From: Elgaria multicarinata webbii
Taxonomy: Eukaryota; Chordata; Lepidosauria; Squamata; Anguidae
Direction of reading: 5' to 3'
Length of the DNA stretch: 64,000 bases
NCBI RefSeq assembly: GCF_023053635.1
Contig: NC_086171.1
Span: 48,339,538 to 48,403,537, forward strand
How positions within the stretch are numbered: position 1 is the first letter of the stretch; every line of letters begins with the position of its first letter. The notes beneath the pieces are model-generated. The model did no database searches, had not been told where the DNA came from, and was given only the letters and a program-made list of their open reading frames with translations. Shown one piece after another: positions 60,141 through 64,000 of this stretch. A program made the position numbers and the translations under genes.

Positions 60141-62993
60141 TTATGCTCTAATTTTTCACTAGTTATCTAGGGTTCTAAATAAAATGCTTTAGTTCAGTAT
60201 CAGTAGCACAGGATTTGTAATTCTTTATTTTTGTTTTTTCCTAAGAGCTCAACATGTTCTCTATTAGAAAAAACCCAAAGTTTGTATAATTTAGTTTTCA
60301 TTTGCCTAATTATTTATTACCATAATGTTTCTTGAAATGGAATATGGATTTTTCTTGATGTAGAATACTACAAGCTCTCCATATAAATTGTATGCAAAGG
60401 GATGATGGTATGCACCAAGAAGTGAACTGATTTTAGCTTCATGCGGCTTTGTATGGAATAGCAGCCCATATCTACTGTGATCTCCAAGGGTTTTCACTTT
60501 AACCTTGTAGTCTAGCTGCAGTTGTACTACTGCCTTTTAAAACAGAGGTGTTAAATACCATGAGTTTGTGGTTGCTGGCCACAGATTGTGTGAATCTGTC
60601 AGGGTAGTGCATGAGAGGGCAGAGGGTGCTGTATGGGCGGGGGACATAACTACTCCATTGTCATGGACAGATAGCTGGGAGACAGACTATCAAGCCCTGT
60701 AGGGTGATGGGCCAATTGGAATCAACCTTCTCCTGGAGGTTGATGGATTGAGGTGATTTTCCAAAATGCCAGCCAATTTCATAGGTTATCCTGTGAAAGC
60801 TCTATTTGTTTTCTGGAACAAGGAACGGACCTGGATAGCAGACATGATGGTTCTAGAGTACCTTCTCTTGGGGTTAGATATTCCTGTGACTTGAGGTCGT
60901 TGAAATTGCAGGGATGATGAGATGAGCAAAGGTGGAGGAAAAATCAGCTGAGCACAGGATTAAGCCCTTTTGAAATCATGTTTGTGGATGGCGGTGAAGA
61001 AATATGTCTATACCACCATTGCATCTTCACAGTGCCATCCAGTGGAATTTTTCTGAGTTGCAAAAAGTCTTATCACAACCTAGATAGGTTGGTATTTACT
61101 TTCAGAACTTTGTTAAACTCCTTTGTTTCAGTAGGCTTTGAGGGAATTGAATGAGGCCTTGTTGATAGGGCATATCTTCTAATGACTCTGGAATCTGTGC
61201 GATAGATATAATGGGGGGGGGGGGGAGAATTAAGCCTATCTGTTTATCTGTATTTTAAACGGATACTGGTTTTATGTTTGTTATATGATATTAGCCAGCT
61301 TGGGGGATCCATGGAGTCATGTTTGGCACCATACCAATTTTAAAATAAATATAAAGAGCTATCAAACATCAAATTGCTAACTTATTCAAATTATCAGCCA
61401 CATGTTATCAGCAGTCTGAAAGAGATGCTGTAGACTTTGCAAGTATTTTCAGAAGTTGCTTCTTGATAATGCCTAAAATGAAAATAATTTTCAACTTAAT
61501 GTTAGATTTTTTTCATAGAATTAATTCATGGTGAGTTTTGCCAGGAAAAAAACCATGTTTTTTCTTGACCTGGGAAGATCTATTTGTTGCAGTTTTTAAA
61601 GCATAATAAAAATGTTTTAACCCTAAAAATTAAACATTTTTACAATATAAATTTTCAAGCTATGGCTATGACATGCAGATTATTTAGTCATGAATGCATA
61701 AAATACAGTAGGCTTAATATATTTATATTGAGGGAATTTATACTACATTTAAAAACAGAATAGCATGTAAAAGCAAGTAAATTATTAACTCTATCAAAAG
61801 AGTAATTATACAGTGCAATGAAATTAGTAATACTGGAAGAACCACCACCAAAGTTTGAACCTTGAAATCTTAAAGATAAAGGAGAGAAGCTCAGTGGGCA
61901 GAAAAGGCTGGTAACATCTACCCATGAAGCTGCATCTTGGTGGTGCAGTTGCACCTCCACTTGTCCTGTCCACTTTTAGTAAATTGCTCCATTCACACTG
62001 TACAGTTTAATAATTATTTCCCCTCTGCACAAAATTCTTTACTTTGACCTGTCCAAAAGCATCTTGTTACTAAGCAGCTGGGCACTTCTTGTTTATTACA
62101 TTCACTAATTTAATTTCAGTTGCTTTCTGTAGTTGACTACATAGTTAGATTTCCACAGAGGATTTAATCACTGTGTGCCATTGACTTGAAGTGCTACTTC
62201 CCTCAAGTTACACATCTCTGATCTCATTTTTTCCTGACAACTTTGAGGATAGCTAGCAGCCTGGAGGCAAGAATGGATTCCAGATACCCCTCCCCCCCTT
62301 TTAGCCTGGTATCTCTGGAAAACAAGTTGCAGTGTGATAAGGCACACTTATAAACGTTGGGTTTTGTTGTTTAAAACTCTGCTAATATTGGATGCTTTAT
62401 GGTAATCTTGTTTTCAGTTTACTTGGAAGCTTACAGTGTACACAACAAAGCTTCTTAGTTCAGCGTATTTAAAGCCTGTTCTTGGACTGAAATCTGTTCC
62501 AACTGGATGATGATCAGGAATGCTGTGCAACAGCATTCTTTGTCGGCTTTATAACAGGATTTCTGGGAGGCAGCTGCTTGGTTGAAAGCCAACTAACAAT
62601 GCAATAGTTTTGTCATCAGTTTTTAAAGGGTTAGAGTGGGAATCTCCTAAGTTTGTAAGGAATGTCACATGCCAGCTTTTGAGTCAGCAGCTTTCTCTCT
62701 CTGGATTTCTTCAAGTCTCTGTTGCATTTATAAAAAAGAAAAGCCCAATGGAAACGTAGGTTGCTAAAATGCTGCCTCTGTCAACTACTGATATATGGTA
62801 TAAATGCTTATAACTGATTATAGTTAGATTTTGATATAAATTCCTTAATAGATATATATTTTAAAAAGCTTTTCATTTTCAAAGGGAAGCCTTTAATATT
62901 AGTTATTTGTTCTCAGTTCCATCAATACTAGTGCTGAGATATCCATAACTCATATTAAACTTGGGTATATTAAGATTGTATTAAATTCCTCAG
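60141..62993 (+). other. MLLT10 intron 3, unique AT-rich part
   Basis: A poly-G run at 61,213-61,224. I saw no exon: I looked for an acceptor followed by the GWAHVVCALYIPEV coding pattern and did not find it. Confidence 0.5.
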
Positions 62994-63068
62994 TATTTAT
63001 TTAATTTATTTATTTAAAACATTTGTATCCCGCCCTATATCATTAAGAACTCAGGGTGGCGTACATTT
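62994..63068 (-). mobile_element. LINE 3' tail, minus orientation
   Basis: TATTTATTTAATTTATTTAT, then ATTTGTATCCCGCCCTATAT and ACTCAGGGTGGCGTACA. The reverse is the 'CCACCCTGAGT ... GGGCGGGATACAAAT' tail box of CR1/L2-type LINEs. Confidence 0.65.
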
Positions 63069-63713
63069 ATGTGAAGTTTTGCAAGTAGTGTGGGGATTGA
63101 TTCTTTTAGGCCATAACATTACGTGGCTTATGCAAAACAAAAGCGACATGGATTTTGATAGAGCTGTCAGTGTAGCTTTCAGTGCCATTACTCAGGGTGT
63201 GTGTATGTGTGTCTAGCTGACTCCAGTAGAACTCTGTGCATTTCAATATCACACTTTAAATATAGCACAATTTGGCAAACCTTCAAAATATCTACTAACA
63301 GACCATGGAATAGTGTGGTACCAATGCAGTATTCACCAATGACTAATCTCATATTTTTGAACTTGAATGTGTATTCAAGTTCAAAAAGCAACATTATTGC
63401 ATGTGGATTGAGGGGTGGTCATGTAAAAATAGGGATTAATTCGTGGTCTACAGTTAATTAATACTGATATTTATTTATCAAGTAGTAACTTGTTATGTGC
63501 ACTTGGTAAGCTGACTGTGTGCAGTGTCCCACCAAGTTGTGAGAAGAACTTTGCCAATCTTTTCTAGATAGTTGATCAGGTGTGCATACATTGTAAATTC
63601 TCTTTATGGTAGGCTGTTACAGATCTATTGATACCATGGTGTATATGTAAGCTCTTGGTACGTTGCTTGGTATCTGGTAGACTGTAATTACTGGCTCTGC
63701 AAGCTGTGCTGCT

Positions 63714-63798
63714 AAAACCTGCACAATTTTACTCAGGAGTGAGTCCCATTGTTTCGCAATGGGGCATTGTCCCAAGGAAGCTTGCATAGGATTGCAAA
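63714..63798. repeat. short near-palindromic dispersed repeat
   Basis: AACCTGCACAATTTTACTCA, GGAGTGAGTCCCATTG, CGCAATGGGGCATTG, then GCTTGCATAGGATTGCAAAC. Confidence 0.75.
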
Positions 63799-64000
63799 CC
63801 TTAATTGATAAGCTAATTAGCTAAAGTTTTATTTGATTGGTGAGGCTGCGTTAAGGGCATATTTGTTTGAGGCTATCTGAATTCTAGTATGTTGTTGGGA
63901 ATGAAAAAGAACATAATCTCGTTAAACTAAAAATTGTTCTTTGCCTTGTAGATAGGAGGACATTCAGGACAATATCCAATGCAACACTACTGCTAACGTA

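Overview
This is vertebrate nuclear DNA, most likely from a squamate reptile. That reading rests on two recognisable, deeply conserved vertebrate genes, long CpG islands, very abundant microsatellites, and a repeat complement of CR1-type LINE pieces, tRNA-derived SINEs and small hAT-like and Harbinger-like DNA elements. I recognised the repeats from memory and ran no search, so the species is open. I saw no bacterial, viral or CRISPR-like system.

Layout. Positions 1-18,500 are gene-free as far as I can see. The first 6 kb is dense in transposon debris, followed by several CpG-rich stretches and unique sequence. SKIDA1 (SKI/DACH domain protein) is read on the minus strand: its coding exon runs from 21,254 down to 18,593 inside a CpG island, with a probable one-base frame slip in a homopolymer. 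Its 5' side (21.3-22.3 kb) holds a 105-bp (GA)n tract, two CAG/CTG tracts and a motif-rich block. A second CpG island at 30.25-31.6 kb is a plausible upstream promoter joined by splicing. From 31.6 to 44.3 kb there is mostly AT-rich unique DNA. A CpG-island promoter at 44.4-45.3 kb then starts MLLT10 (AF10) on the plus strand. Three coding exons are visible (45,094-45,262; 51,976-52,055; 57,900-57,954); they encode PHD finger 1 and the beginning of the zinc knuckle of the histone-reading PZP module. The rest of the gene lies beyond the right edge.

SKIDA1 and MLLT10 are divergently transcribed neighbours, the same arrangement I recall from human chromosome 10p12. Both encode nuclear proteins; the sequence does not show a shared pathway.

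The most interesting items are the SKIDA1 frame slip, the inferred spliced 5' leader of SKIDA1 with a giant pyrimidine tract before its acceptor, two overlapping upstream ORFs in the MLLT10 leader, a three-level nest of transposons at 58.7-59.9 kb, and a short near-palindromic repeat scattered more than ten times. I found no convincing new biological system.
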